Shown here in pieces: positions 1 to 6,560 of a DNA stretch of 10,221 nucleotides. The stretch is from CAZWXH01 sp964637725. Lineage in GTDB: Bacteria > Bacillota_I > Bacilli_A > Erysipelotrichales > Coprobacillaceae. The notes beneath the pieces are model-generated. The model was not told the origin of the DNA, did no database searches, and was given only the letters and a program-made list of their open reading frames with translations. A program made the translations under genes and the position numbers. Numbering within the stretch: position 1 is the stretch's first letter; every line of letters begins with the position of its first letter. Location: NCBI GenBank assembly GCA_964637725.1, contig CAZWXH010000065.1:1-10221 (forward strand), written 5' to 3'.

Positions 1-95
1 AGCCAATCCACAGGCTTTTAGACGATTTTCATTAAATGAACTGTAAAACATCCGTATATATGAAATGACAACTCATCATTTCTTAGTGATTGCTC

Positions 96-125
96 AAAAA
101 GTGTAAATTATTACACTTTTTTCTT
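96..125 (+). terminator. Rho-independent terminator of an upstream gene
   Basis: An 11-bp perfect inverted repeat (AAAAAGTGTAA at 96-106, TTACACTTTTT at 111-121) with a 4-base ATTA loop runs into a T-rich tail. It has only two G-C pairs, so it is a modest hairpin, but A-tract/stem/T-tract symmetry would let it act in both directions. It most likely ends a gene lying mostly left of the window and insulates the HPr unit. Confidence 0.7.
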
Positions 126-192
126 AATTTTTGTAAAATAGTTCCAAGAATAGAACAAATAATGAAAGCGTATAAATTATTTTTTAAAAAAG

Positions 193-221
193 GTGGAAAT
201 GCAAATTTATTGTGTTATAAT
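193..221 (+). promoter_or_regulatory. Extended -10 promoter of the HPr gene
   Basis: TATAAT at 216-221 is preceded by TG at 213-214, giving a full extended -10 element. The -35 region 17 bp upstream (193-198, GTGGAA) is a poor match, as is common with extended -10 promoters. Transcription would start near 228, leaving a leader of about 27 nt that contains the ribosome binding site. Confidence 0.65.
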
Positions 222-254
222 AAGACTATAAATTATCAAGGAGGAGTCTATAAA

Positions 255-524
255 ATGGCAGAAAAATTATCTTTCGTAGTTTCAGATCCAGTAGGATTAC
301 ATGCAAGACCTGCAACTATCTTAGTGAACCAAGCTAGCAAATTCACTAGTAATATTAAATTAGTTTACAACGGGAAAGAAGTAAACTTAAAATCAATTAT
401 GGGTGTTATGTCTTTAGGTGTTCCAACTAAAGCAACAGTTGAAATTGTTGCTGAAGGTGAAGATGAAAAAGATGTAATTGATTCAATTGCTAAAGTTATT
501 AAAGAACAAAAAGTTGCTGAATAA
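255..524 (+). CDS. ptsH: HPr, phosphocarrier protein of the PTS sugar transport system
   Basis: HPr accepts phosphate from enzyme I and PEP and passes it to the EIIA domains of PTS sugar permeases in the cytoplasm. In Bacillota it is also phosphorylated by HPr kinase on a serine to serve as CcpA corepressor. The 89-residue product has family length. GLHARPAT at 14-21 holds the active-site His16, and LKSIMGVMSLG at 45-55 holds the regulatory Ser47 (Ser46 in B. subtilis numbering), so both functions look intact. The start at 255 is chosen because AAGGAGGAG at 238-246 sits eight bases upstream and the protein then begins with the normal HPr N-terminus; the in-frame extension back to 90 crosses the terminator and promoter. 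No enzyme I gene (ptsI) follows: a terminator does, so it is monocistronic. Confidence 0.96.
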   Translation: MAEKLSFVVSDPVGLHARPATILVNQASKFTSNIKLVYNGKEVNLKSIMGVMSLGVPTKATVEIVAEGEDEKDVIDSIAKVIKEQKVAE

Positions 525-534
525 TATAACTTAT

Positions 535-566
535 AAAGGAGAACAAATTTGTTCTTCTTTTTTTTT
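535..566 (+). terminator. Rho-independent terminator after HPr gene
   Basis: A near-perfect self-complementary stretch (535-560) centred on GAACAAATTTGTTC, with one G-U pair in the outer stem, runs into an uninterrupted T tract (558-566). It starts 10 bases after the HPr stop and closes that unit. Confidence 0.85.
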
Positions 567-575
567 CGATTTTTC

Positions 576-604
576 TTTACAAGTGAAAAAGTGAGTGATA
601 ATAT
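576..604 (+). promoter_or_regulatory. Promoter of the sdpR-sdpI-ABC operon
   Basis: TTTACA at 576-581 and TAATAT at 599-604 are separated by 17 bp; GATAAT at 597-602 is an alternative -10 with a shorter spacer. Transcription would start near 611, directly against the inverted repeat at 613-636, so a bound repressor would block initiation or escape. Confidence 0.6.
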
Positions 605-612
605 GTAATTAG

Positions 613-636
613 ATATTTAGACAATCATCTAAATAT
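613..636. promoter_or_regulatory. Likely operator of the SdpR-like repressor
   Basis: A perfect inverted repeat, ATATTTAGA (613-621), six-base spacer, TCTAAATAT (628-636), lies between the promoter -10 and the ribosome binding site of the ArsR-type gene. Its size and symmetry suit a dimeric winged-helix repressor. ArsR-family autorepressors commonly bind such sites; that this protein binds here is inference from position. It is not followed by a T run and is not terminator-like. Confidence 0.65.
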
Positions 637-654
637 AGGAGAAGGAGGTATAGA

Positions 655-933
655 ATGGGAGATGCATTTAAGGCATTAAGTGATCCTACACGGCGAAAGA
701 TTTTAGAATTATTAAAAGAAAAAGAAATGAATGCTGGAGAGATTGCTGATTATTTTCATATTTCTAAACCATCCATATCTCACCATCTGACTATTTTAAA
801 AGGTAGTGGATTAATTATTGATGAAAGGCAGGGGCAAAATATTGTTTATAGTTTAGATATGAGCATATTTCAGGATGTTATGAAGTGGTTTGTGGACTTC
901 ACATCTAAGGGGGATGAAGGCAATGAAGAGTAA
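655..933 (+). CDS. sdpR: ArsR-family winged-helix autorepressor, SdpR-like
   Basis: A 92-residue cytoplasmic DNA-binding protein. It opens with the ArsR signature ALSDPTRRKILELL (7-20); the helix-turn-helix is at about 26-50 with recognition helix KPSISHHLTILK (38-49), followed by the beta wing (53-66). It has no cysteine at all, so it lacks the thiol metal site of ArsR/SmtB metal sensors. The next gene encodes an SdpI-type protein; in B. subtilis SdpR represses its operon until SdpI, on meeting the SdpC toxin, holds SdpR at the membrane. The same loop is inferred here. Start: AAGGAGG (642-648) six bases upstream of ATG. The 3' end overlaps sdpI by 11 bases. The family is clear; the SdpR role rests on context. 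Confidence 0.88.
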   Translation: MGDAFKALSDPTRRKILELLKEKEMNAGEIADYFHISKPSISHHLTILKGSGLIIDERQGQNIVYSLDMSIFQDVMKWFVDFTSKGDEGNEE

Positions 934-1570
934 GTTGTTTGATATATTAGTTTGGTTAATCACAATTACTTTTATAGGAATTCTGATGACCTTACCTGAG
1001 AGTATTCCACTACATTGGGATTATAATTGGAAAGTTACAGGTTATGGATCAAAGTATACGATGTTATTTATTATGTTGTTACCACTTATCTTCTATTATT
1101 TAATGTCTTTCCTTATGAATTCTGATCCTAAAAAGAAATCATTTGGTGAAAGAAAGAAAACATATGAATTGATGAGAAAATTTATAACAGTTTTCTTAAT
1201 TCTAATGGTCATTTTCTTTGTCTATATGGCAAAGAATCCAAATGCTGATGGGATGATAATTTTGCTTCTATTATTAGGGGTAATGTATATGGGTATTGGT
1301 AATTATTTTCCAAAGATTCCTCAAAATTATTTTATGGGAATTAAAACACCTTGGACTCTCGCTAATGAAACAGTTTGGAAAAAAACTCATTTAATTGGCG
1401 GGTATGTGTTTGTAGTGGTTGGGATGTTATGTATCTTATGCGCGATTACAGCATTTGAACATTCATTTCTTGTAGTGATCATAGGGACTATCGGAGAAGT
1501 CGTGATTACAGTGGGTTATTCGTATTATATATTTAAAAAAATAGGTCAAAAGGAGGACGAAAAATGTTAA
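923..1570 (+). CDS. sdpI: SdpI-family membrane immunity/signalling protein
   Basis: A 215-residue integral membrane protein close in length to B. subtilis SdpI (207). The N-terminus has a membrane segment (about 6-23) followed by the DUF1648 motif LPESIPLHWDYN (24-35) and GYGSK (40-44). Further membrane segments lie at about 46-64, 86-103, 109-126, 158-178 and 181-204, six in all. The SdpI C-terminal signature is strong: NYFPKIPQNYFMGIKTPWTL (127-146) and ETVWKKTH (149-156). SdpI gives immunity to the SdpC toxin and relays its presence to SdpR. ATG 923 is chosen because AAGGGGG (907-913) is nine bases upstream; ATG 914 abuts that site and ATG 890 has none. It overlaps sdpR and the ATPase gene, implying translational coupling. 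The ligand is unknown. Confidence 0.88.
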   Translation: MKSKLFDILVWLITITFIGILMTLPESIPLHWDYNWKVTGYGSKYTMLFIMLLPLIFYYLMSFLMNSDPKKKSFGERKKTYELMRKFITVFLILMVIFFVYMAKNPNADGMIILLLLLGVMYMGIGNYFPKIPQNYFMGIKTPWTLANETVWKKTHLIGGYVFVVVGMLCILCAITAFEHSFLVVIIGTIGEVVITVGYSYYIFKKIGQKEDEKC

Positions 1571-2277
1571 AGATTGAACACTTAACAAAAAAATATGATC
1601 AATTTAAGGCGGTAGATGATTTATCATTAACAATTGAGAATGGTAAAATCTATGGATTTATTGGTCACAATGGGGCAGGGAAGACGACAACTCTTAAATC
1701 AGTTGTTGGGATTTTGCCATTTGATGAAGGGGAGATTTATATTGATGGAGTTTCTATCAAGGATAATCCTCTTGAATGTAAAAGAAAATTGGCTTATATT
1801 CCAGATAATCCTGATTTATATGAATATTTAACAGGAATTCAATACTTGAACTTTGTGGCAGATGTTTATCAAGTATCTAAGCAAGATAGACAAACAAGAA
1901 TAAAAAAATATGCTGATATGTTAGAATTGACTGGTGATTTAGCACAGCCAGTAAGTGCTTATTCACATGGTATGAAGCAAAAACTTGCGATTATTGCAGC
2001 TTTCATTCATGAACCAAAACTCATTATTATGGATGAACCATTTGTTGGATTAGATCCAAAAGCTTCACATTTATTAAAAGGAATAATGAAGGAAATCTGT
2101 GATGAGGGAGGAGCAATCTTCTTCTCTACTCATGTTTTAGAAGTAGCTGAAAAGCTTTGCGACGAAATAGCAATCATAAAAAAAGGAAAGTTAGTAGTTA
2201 ATGGGAAAACTCAAGATGTTATTGGTGATGAGTCACTTGAAGATGTCTTCTTAGAATTGGAAGATGACCATGCTTAA
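1564..2277 (+). CDS. ABC transporter ATP-binding protein (EcsA/BcrA-like)
   Basis: A 237-residue nucleotide-binding subunit that hydrolyses ATP to drive the adjacent permease at the inner face of the membrane. Walker A is GHNGAGKT (34-41), the signature motif is the variant YSHGMKQK (133-140), Walker B is LIIMDEP (153-159) with catalytic Glu158, the D-loop is GLD (162-164) and the switch His is His190. The Q-loop has Asp81 (AYIPDNPDLYEYLTG, 77-91) where most ABC ATPases carry Gln. AAGGAGG (1550-1556) seven bases before ATG fixes the start, which overlaps sdpI by seven bases. ATPases of this look work with ABC-2 type exporters, for example in peptide resistance; the substrate cannot be read from sequence. 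Confidence 0.92.
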   Translation: MLKIEHLTKKYDQFKAVDDLSLTIENGKIYGFIGHNGAGKTTTLKSVVGILPFDEGEIYIDGVSIKDNPLECKRKLAYIPDNPDLYEYLTGIQYLNFVADVYQVSKQDRQTRIKKYADMLELTGDLAQPVSAYSHGMKQKLAIIAAFIHEPKLIIMDEPFVGLDPKASHLLKGIMKEICDEGGAIFFSTHVLEVAEKLCDEIAIIKKGKLVVNGKTQDVIGDESLEDVFLELEDDHA

Positions 2278-3868
2278 GACTTTAATTAAAATAAGATTGC
2301 ATGGCTTATTCGCAAATCAAATGAGAGGAAGTAAGAATTCGAAAACTGGTGGTATTGGTAAGATTCTTTTAATGGTTCTTCTCTTTGGCTATATTGGAGT
2401 TGTCTTTTCAGCATTGTTTGGAGGTATGTTTTTATCACTAATAGAACCGTTTCATATGTTAGGTATTGATTGGCTATACTTTGCATTAATGGGGATTATG
2501 ATTATTATGCTTTGTTTTATTGGTAGTGTATTTTTGGTTCAACATGAAATATATCAAGCAAAAGATAATCATTTATTATTATCAATGCCAATTAAAAGTA
2601 GTGATATATTATTAAGTAGAATATTTGTTATATTACTACTAAATTATTTATATGAAATTATTGTTGCTGGTCCAGCATTTGCGGTTTATATATGGAATGT
2701 TGGTATGAATGTAACACAAATTATTTGTTTTATCATTGTTGTTTTAACATTACCATTATTGGTCTTAGCGTTGTCTTCTGCTTTTGGATGGGCAATGGAG
2801 CACATTATGCGTCATGTAACGAAAAAGAATGTTGTCACTTTAGTTTTATCGATAGCTTTCTTTGGTGTTTATTTCTATGCTATATCTTCAATCGAAGGTT
2901 ATATTGGAATGCTTATTGAAAATGGAAAAAGTATTGCCCAGGCAATAGAACAAGGAATATTTCCAATTTATCATTTAGGAATAGCGATTCAAGAAGCTAA
3001 TATTCTCAGTTTATTGATCTATTTAGTTTGTGCAATTATTCCATTTGCGATAGTGATGTATATTTTATCAAGAAGTTTTATTAAGCTTGCAACAAGTGAT
3101 AATAAAACAAAGAAAGTTAAGTATGTTGAAAAACCAATGGAAGTCTCAACTTTAAATAAGGCTTTACTTAAAAGAGAAGCTAGACATTTCTTTTCTAACG
3201 CTATGGTTGTTTTAAATGGAACTATGGGTGTTATTATGACGATTCTAGCAGCAGGAGCAATAGTCTTTTATAAAGATGACTTGATGAAGATTGTTAATCT
3301 TGTCCCACAAATTAGTGATTATCTTATGCCTATATTATGTATAGTAGGTGTCGGAGTGAGTTCACTTAATATTATTAGTGCTTCATTAATTTCATTAGAG
3401 GGAAACCGTTTATGGCAAATAAAAGTCTTGCCCGTTCCAGCTGAGAATATCCTACTATCTAAGTTAGCGTTACACTTGATTATATGTATACCTTCAGGTA
3501 TCTTGTTTTCTACTGTAGGCGCAATATTATTTCAATTAAGTATCTTTGATTCAATAGTTGTTATTCTTTGTCCAATTTTATTTACAACTCTTATTGCATT
3601 ATTTGGTTTACTTATGAATTTATGGAAACCAAAATTTGATTGGATTAATGAGACAGCATGTGTAAAACAAAGTATGCCCGTTGTCGTGACGATGTTTGCA
3701 TCAATGGGGTTAACATTTGTGATAGTATTTCTTTATATGACAGTATTTAGTAATTATATAAGTCTAGATATATATACCTATGTAGTTTTAATCGTTACAT
3801 TGTTATGTAATGTTTATATGTATTATTTATTAAAAACATGGGGAGTTAAAAGATTTCAAGAGTTGTAA
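2270..3868 (+). CDS. ABC-2 type transporter permease, large form
   Basis: A 532-residue polytopic membrane protein with about twelve hydrophobic segments in two blocks (roughly residues 28-265 and 310-530), separated by a charged cytoplasmic linker around 275-305 (KLATSDNKTKKVKYVEKP). The N-terminal LIKIRLHGLF and the loop NHLLLSMPIKSSDILLSRI are typical of the 530-550-residue putative ABC exporter permeases of Bacillota and unlike the shorter EcsB. It partners the ATPase, whose gene it overlaps by eight bases. ATG 2270 is preferred because GGAAG (2259-2263) lies six bases upstream; ATG 2264 is also in frame. It ends the operon. Export of, or protection from, an antimicrobial peptide fits the SdpR/SdpI context but is inference. 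Confidence 0.87.
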   Translation: MLKTLIKIRLHGLFANQMRGSKNSKTGGIGKILLMVLLFGYIGVVFSALFGGMFLSLIEPFHMLGIDWLYFALMGIMIIMLCFIGSVFLVQHEIYQAKDNHLLLSMPIKSSDILLSRIFVILLLNYLYEIIVAGPAFAVYIWNVGMNVTQIICFIIVVLTLPLLVLALSSAFGWAMEHIMRHVTKKNVVTLVLSIAFFGVYFYAISSIEGYIGMLIENGKSIAQAIEQGIFPIYHLGIAIQEANILSLLIYLVCAIIPFAIVMYILSRSFIKLATSDNKTKKVKYVEKPMEVSTLNKALLKREARHFFSNAMVVLNGTMGVIMTILAAGAIVFYKDDLMKIVNLVPQISDYLMPILCIVGVGVSSLNIISASLISLEGNRLWQIKVLPVPAENILLSKLALHLIICIPSGILFSTVGAILFQLSIFDSIVVILCPILFTTLIALFGLLMNLWKPKFDWINETACVKQSMPVVVTMFASMGLTFVIVFLYMTVFSNYISLDIYTYVVLIVTLLCNVYMYYLLKTWGVKRFQEL

Positions 3869-3870
3869 GA

Positions 3871-3900
3871 GAAAAATGACCTTTATCGGTCTTTTTTCTT
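3871..3900 (+). terminator. Rho-independent terminator of the sdpR-ABC operon
   Basis: GACC (3878-3881), six-base loop, GGTC (3888-3891), flanked by an A tract before (3872-3876) and a T tract after (3892-3897), three bases after the permease stop. The A and T tracts extend the stem past one T-T mismatch. Confidence 0.8.
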
Positions 3901-3943
3901 TTAAGGTATGAAAAGGTAAAATATAGTTAATTTATCGTATTGT

Positions 3944-3972
3944 TTGAAATATGACAATTTTATACATATAAT
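3944..3972 (+). promoter_or_regulatory. Promoter of the YeiH-type gene
   Basis: TTGAAA (3944-3949), 17-bp spacer, TATAAT (3967-3972), a strong sigma-A match giving a start near 3979. An inverted repeat ATTGT-N10-ACAAT (3939-3958) straddles the -35 and could be a regulator site; this is weak evidence. Confidence 0.72.
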
Positions 3973-3996
3973 AAGAACGTTTAAAAGGGGATATGT

Positions 3997-5001
3997 ATGA
4001 ATAGATTTAAAGAATTATTACCAGGTTTTATATGTTGTTTAGTGATTGCACTTGTTGCACAACAAATAGCAAAATTAGTGCCAAGTATTGGTGCAGCTTT
4101 ATTTGCGATAGGTATTGGAATGCTTTTGGGGAATACAATTCTTAATAAAGAGATATTTAATATTGGAACAAAGTTCTCTGAGAGTAAGCTATTAGAATAT
4201 TCGATAGTCTTAACTGGACTAACATTATATTTAAAAGATATAATTGCGATAGGATATAGCGGAGTTGGTTTTATAATTATTCAAATGATTTTCACTATAA
4301 CTGCATGTTACTTTATTGGGAAAAAATTAGGCTTTAAGAAGAAATTTTCATTATTAATGTGTGCAGGTAATGCCGTATGTGGTTCATCTGCAATTGGTAC
4401 AGTTTCACCAATCATAGATGCCAATAGTAAAGACAAAGGCATTTCAATAACTATAGTCAATGTAACTGGAACAATATTAATGATTACATTGCCTATTATT
4501 GCAGGGGTTTTATATAATCATGAAACAATGCATACAGCAGGATTAATTGGTGGGACTTTACAATCAATTGGTCAGGTTATAGCATCGGCATCTTTAGTTA
4601 ATACAGAGGTTGTTGAACTGGCAACAGTATTTAAAATTGTAAGAATTATATTTATTGTAGGGGTAGCATTGTTATTTTCAAGAATGAATTTAGAAGATGA
4701 TCGACCATTATTTTCAAAAAGAGTAGGAATGAATGCAAAAGTAAAAACTAAAATTCCTTGGTTTGTGATTGGTTTCTTCATTTTTTCTATTTTCAATAGT
4801 TTGGGTTTTATACCTAATGAAATATCTTCATTTGCAAAAATTGTAAGTTCACAGTTTGAGATTATTGCTTTAGCCGCAATTGGCATGCGAGTTAAGTTTA
4901 AAGATTTAGTCAAAGAAGGTCCAAAAGCTATGCTATATGGTTGTTTTACAGGATTTTCACAAGTAATATGTGCAATTATCTTAATTAAAATATTATTTTA
5001 G
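3997..5001 (+). CDS. YeiH/UPF0324-family putative sulfate/anion exporter
   Basis: A 334-residue polytopic membrane protein, the usual length for the family (E. coli YeiH 349). About ten hydrophobic segments run through it. Family landmarks: PGFICCLVIALVA (9-21), the GIGMLLGN block (39-46), CAGNAVCGSSAIGT (122-135), which matches the conserved G-x-x-x-CG-x-SA core, SIGQVIASAS (190-199), FKIVRI (212-217) and AAIGMRVKF (293-301). The family is annotated as putative sulfate exporters on limited evidence; the substrate here is unknown. AAAGGGG (3984-3990) is six bases before ATG. It has its own promoter and terminator. In E. coli yeiH is controlled by a LysR regulator; here a tandem GntR-type gene follows and is a candidate, unproven regulator. 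Confidence 0.9.
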   Translation: MNRFKELLPGFICCLVIALVAQQIAKLVPSIGAALFAIGIGMLLGNTILNKEIFNIGTKFSESKLLEYSIVLTGLTLYLKDIIAIGYSGVGFIIIQMIFTITACYFIGKKLGFKKKFSLLMCAGNAVCGSSAIGTVSPIIDANSKDKGISITIVNVTGTILMITLPIIAGVLYNHETMHTAGLIGGTLQSIGQVIASASLVNTEVVELATVFKIVRIIFIVGVALLFSRMNLEDDRPLFSKRVGMNAKVKTKIPWFVIGFFIFSIFNSLGFIPNEISSFAKIVSSQFEIIALAAIGMRVKFKDLVKEGPKAMLYGCFTGFSQVICAIILIKILF

Positions 5002-5002
5002 T

Positions 5003-5034
5003 AAAAAGTGTTCATTTTGAACATTTTTCTTTTG
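5003..5034 (+). terminator. Rho-independent terminator after the YeiH-type gene
   Basis: TGTTC (5009-5013), five-base loop, GAACA (5019-5023), extended by an A tract pairing with a T tract (5003-5007 with 5024-5028) and followed by more Ts. It begins one base after the stop codon. Confidence 0.82.
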
Positions 5035-5060
5035 ATTAAAGGTGATAAAGTAAGTATACT
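5032..5060 (+). promoter_or_regulatory. Promoter of the tandem GntR-type regulator
   Basis: TTGATT (5032-5037), 17-bp spacer, TATACT (5055-5060). The -35 lies within the T-rich tail of the preceding terminator, so the regulator can be expressed independently of the transporter gene. Start near 5067, leaving a very short leader dominated by the ribosome binding site. Confidence 0.6.
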
Positions 5061-5066
5061 ATATAC
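5054..5066. promoter_or_regulatory. Candidate autoregulatory operator of the GntR-type gene
   Basis: GTATA-CTA-TATAC, a 13-bp inverted repeat, covers the -10 element of the regulator's promoter. GntR-family proteins often bind short GT...AC palindromes at their own promoters. The repeat is short and AT-rich, so chance is possible. Confidence 0.35.
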
Positions 5067-5080
5067 ATAGGAGGGTTGTT

Positions 5081-6487
5081 ATGAATTCAGAAAATTCTTT
5101 AATCATGTATGTATATCGCATGATGTTAACAGAGATATTTAACGAGATTTATTCTTATAATACAAAACTTCCTTCATTAGAAGAATTGTGTACTCTTTAT
5201 AATGCGGGGAGAAACACAATTAGAAGTGCTCTTCTTTTATTAGAGTCAAATGGGTATATATCACTTCAAAGAGGTAGTCGAGCGAAAGTGATTTTTCATC
5301 ATGATGATGAGAAACTTCATGATCAGTATAAACAAGCGCTATTAGATATGAAATCAGTTAGTCATGATGTATTTGAAACTATGGGTATTATTTTACCAAC
5401 AATAGGAGTAGAGTGCTTTAAACAAGCAACACCACAACAAATTGATGATCTTATAAGATGTATTGATGACTATGATGTGGATTCTGTTCGTAATGAAAAA
5501 CAAATAATAATTCAATTGTTTAATATATATAAGCAAGGATTTGCGATGTTAAATAATCCAGTATTAGATGATTTAATAGATATTTTATTATACTCAATGT
5601 ATTATCCTCATTATACAAAGGAAAAAGATAATGAAGTACAAAGAAGCACAAATCGTATTCATACAGTTTTAAAAATGATTGTCAAAACAAATCAAAAAGG
5701 GAATTACTTCATAATTAAAAATATGATTGCAGGATTATGTTTATCATATGGAAAAACTTTGGATAGATATATTGATAAAGAGTGCCAAGGGATGACTATA
5801 AAAAATAAACAAAAGTTTATGTGGTCATTTTATCAAGAGGAAGATTATCTTTATATGCAAGTTGTTTTCTATTTAGTTAATGATATTAATAATCATGTCT
5901 ATAATAAAGGAGATTTGCTTCCATCTATTGCTCAGATATCAGAAAAATATAATGTCAGTGATAGAACATCAAGAAGAGCTTTAAAAGCACTAAAAGATTA
6001 TAAGATGATTAAAGTAATCAATGGTGTTGGATCTAAAGTTATTGTTGGTAAGATGACAGATCATAAGCGTATATTAAAACAACCAGAGATTAAAGCAAAT
6101 GTTGAGAAATATGTTCAAGCATCTGAATTAATGATTTTAATGAATGAAGCAACTATTCGTTATGTTCTAAAAAAACAAACACAACAAGAATCAAAAGAAT
6201 TATCTCAATACTTAAAAAATCTTGATTATTTTTCACTTACAGAATTTCTAGACTATATATATAAACAAACAAATGAATGTTTATATACAATATATAAAGA
6301 ATTACAAAAGGCTAAAATATGGGGAGTTTTTGCAAATATGTTTACCTATGATTCTTTTTCTGATGTTGCTGAAATCAAAAATGCATTAATTAAAGCAGTT
6401 GAAGAGAAAGATATAGATCTTATAAATAAGATAAATAGAGAAATTATTTCAATATCAACAAGAAATATTGACATAGGTTCATTGTAA
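5081..6487 (+). CDS. Regulator with two fused GntR-type winged-helix units
   Basis: A 468-residue soluble, presumably DNA-binding protein, about twice normal GntR length. The first winged helix is at about 9-72 (LPSLEELCTLYNAGRNTIR at 30-48, wing to 71) and the second at about 257-322 (LPSIAQISEKYNVSDRTSRR at 280-299, wing GVGSKVIVG at 315-323). The two LPS motifs are 250 residues apart, and identities fall at L, P, S, YN, T, R and AL. Each is followed by a helix-rich region (about 80-245 and 330-460) that may be an effector domain, though neither has a clear FCD histidine/aspartate metal site. It could act as an intramolecular dimer. AGGAGGG (5069-5075) is five bases before ATG. The target is unknown; the YeiH-type gene or itself are neighbours to consider. 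Confidence 0.8.
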   Translation: MNSENSLIMYVYRMMLTEIFNEIYSYNTKLPSLEELCTLYNAGRNTIRSALLLLESNGYISLQRGSRAKVIFHHDDEKLHDQYKQALLDMKSVSHDVFETMGIILPTIGVECFKQATPQQIDDLIRCIDDYDVDSVRNEKQIIIQLFNIYKQGFAMLNNPVLDDLIDILLYSMYYPHYTKEKDNEVQRSTNRIHTVLKMIVKTNQKGNYFIIKNMIAGLCLSYGKTLDRYIDKECQGMTIKNKQKFMWSFYQEEDYLYMQVVFYLVNDINNHVYNKGDLLPSIAQISEKYNVSDRTSRRALKALKDYKMIKVINGVGSKVIVGKMTDHKRILKQPEIKANVEKYVQASELMILMNEATIRYVLKKQTQQESKELSQYLKNLDYFSLTEFLDYIYKQTNECLYTIYKELQKAKIWGVFANMFTYDSFSDVAEIKNALIKAVEEKDIDLINKINREIISISTRNIDIGSL

Positions 6488-6490
6488 TTA

Positions 6491-6510
6491 TTATGTAAAA
6501 TTATGGTAAC
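6491..6510. promoter_or_regulatory. Possible response-regulator site upstream of small RNA promoter
   Basis: Two adjacent similar 10-mers, TTATGTAAAA (6491-6500) and TTATGGTAAC (6501-6510), sit 16 bases upstream of the -35 of the small RNA promoter. The pattern also reads as TGTAAA-N5-GGTAAC, one mismatch from a WalR-type box. OmpR-family regulators bind direct repeats with about one helical turn spacing. Short and AT-rich, so only suggestive. Confidence 0.3.
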
Positions 6511-6525
6511 AAATGACAAAGATTG

Positions 6526-6554
6526 TTGAAATATAGAGATTGTTTTGTTATAAT
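6526..6554 (+). promoter_or_regulatory. Strong promoter of the 6561-6775 transcript
   Basis: TTGAAA (6526-6531), exactly 17 bp, TATAAT (6549-6554), with TG at 6546-6547 forming an extended -10. It is among the best promoters in the window yet precedes no convincing gene. Start expected at about G6561. Confidence 0.75.
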
Positions 6555-6560
6555 TTATGT

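Noticed and set aside
1..95. Possible 3' tail of an upstream + strand gene (frame ending at 44-46, or one ending at 33-35), or a - strand start at 51 running off the left edge.
   Set aside because: Only 10-17 codons are visible in each case. The - strand start has no ribosome binding site, and the two + strand tails cannot be told apart. The downstream terminator suggests a + strand gene, but none can be named.
141..154. Inverted repeat GTTC-N6-GAAC in the HPr leader region.
   Set aside because: Four-base arms only and not overlapping promoter elements; likely chance.
90..254. N-terminal extension of the HPr reading frame back to 90.
   Set aside because: It crosses the terminator hairpin and the promoter, and HPr needs no extension. 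The start at 255 has a strong ribosome binding site.
890..922. Longer SdpI starts at 890 or 914.
   Set aside because: No suitably spaced ribosome binding site for either; both would lengthen the N-terminus beyond the family pattern.
2286..2486. Minus-strand frame of 66 codons inside the permease gene, and similar overlapping frames (1634-1831, 2692-2919, 4572-4913, 6346-6576, 6905-7093, 8775-8999, 8993-9184).
   Set aside because: Each lies within a well-supported gene in another frame, with no family resemblance and no own signals.
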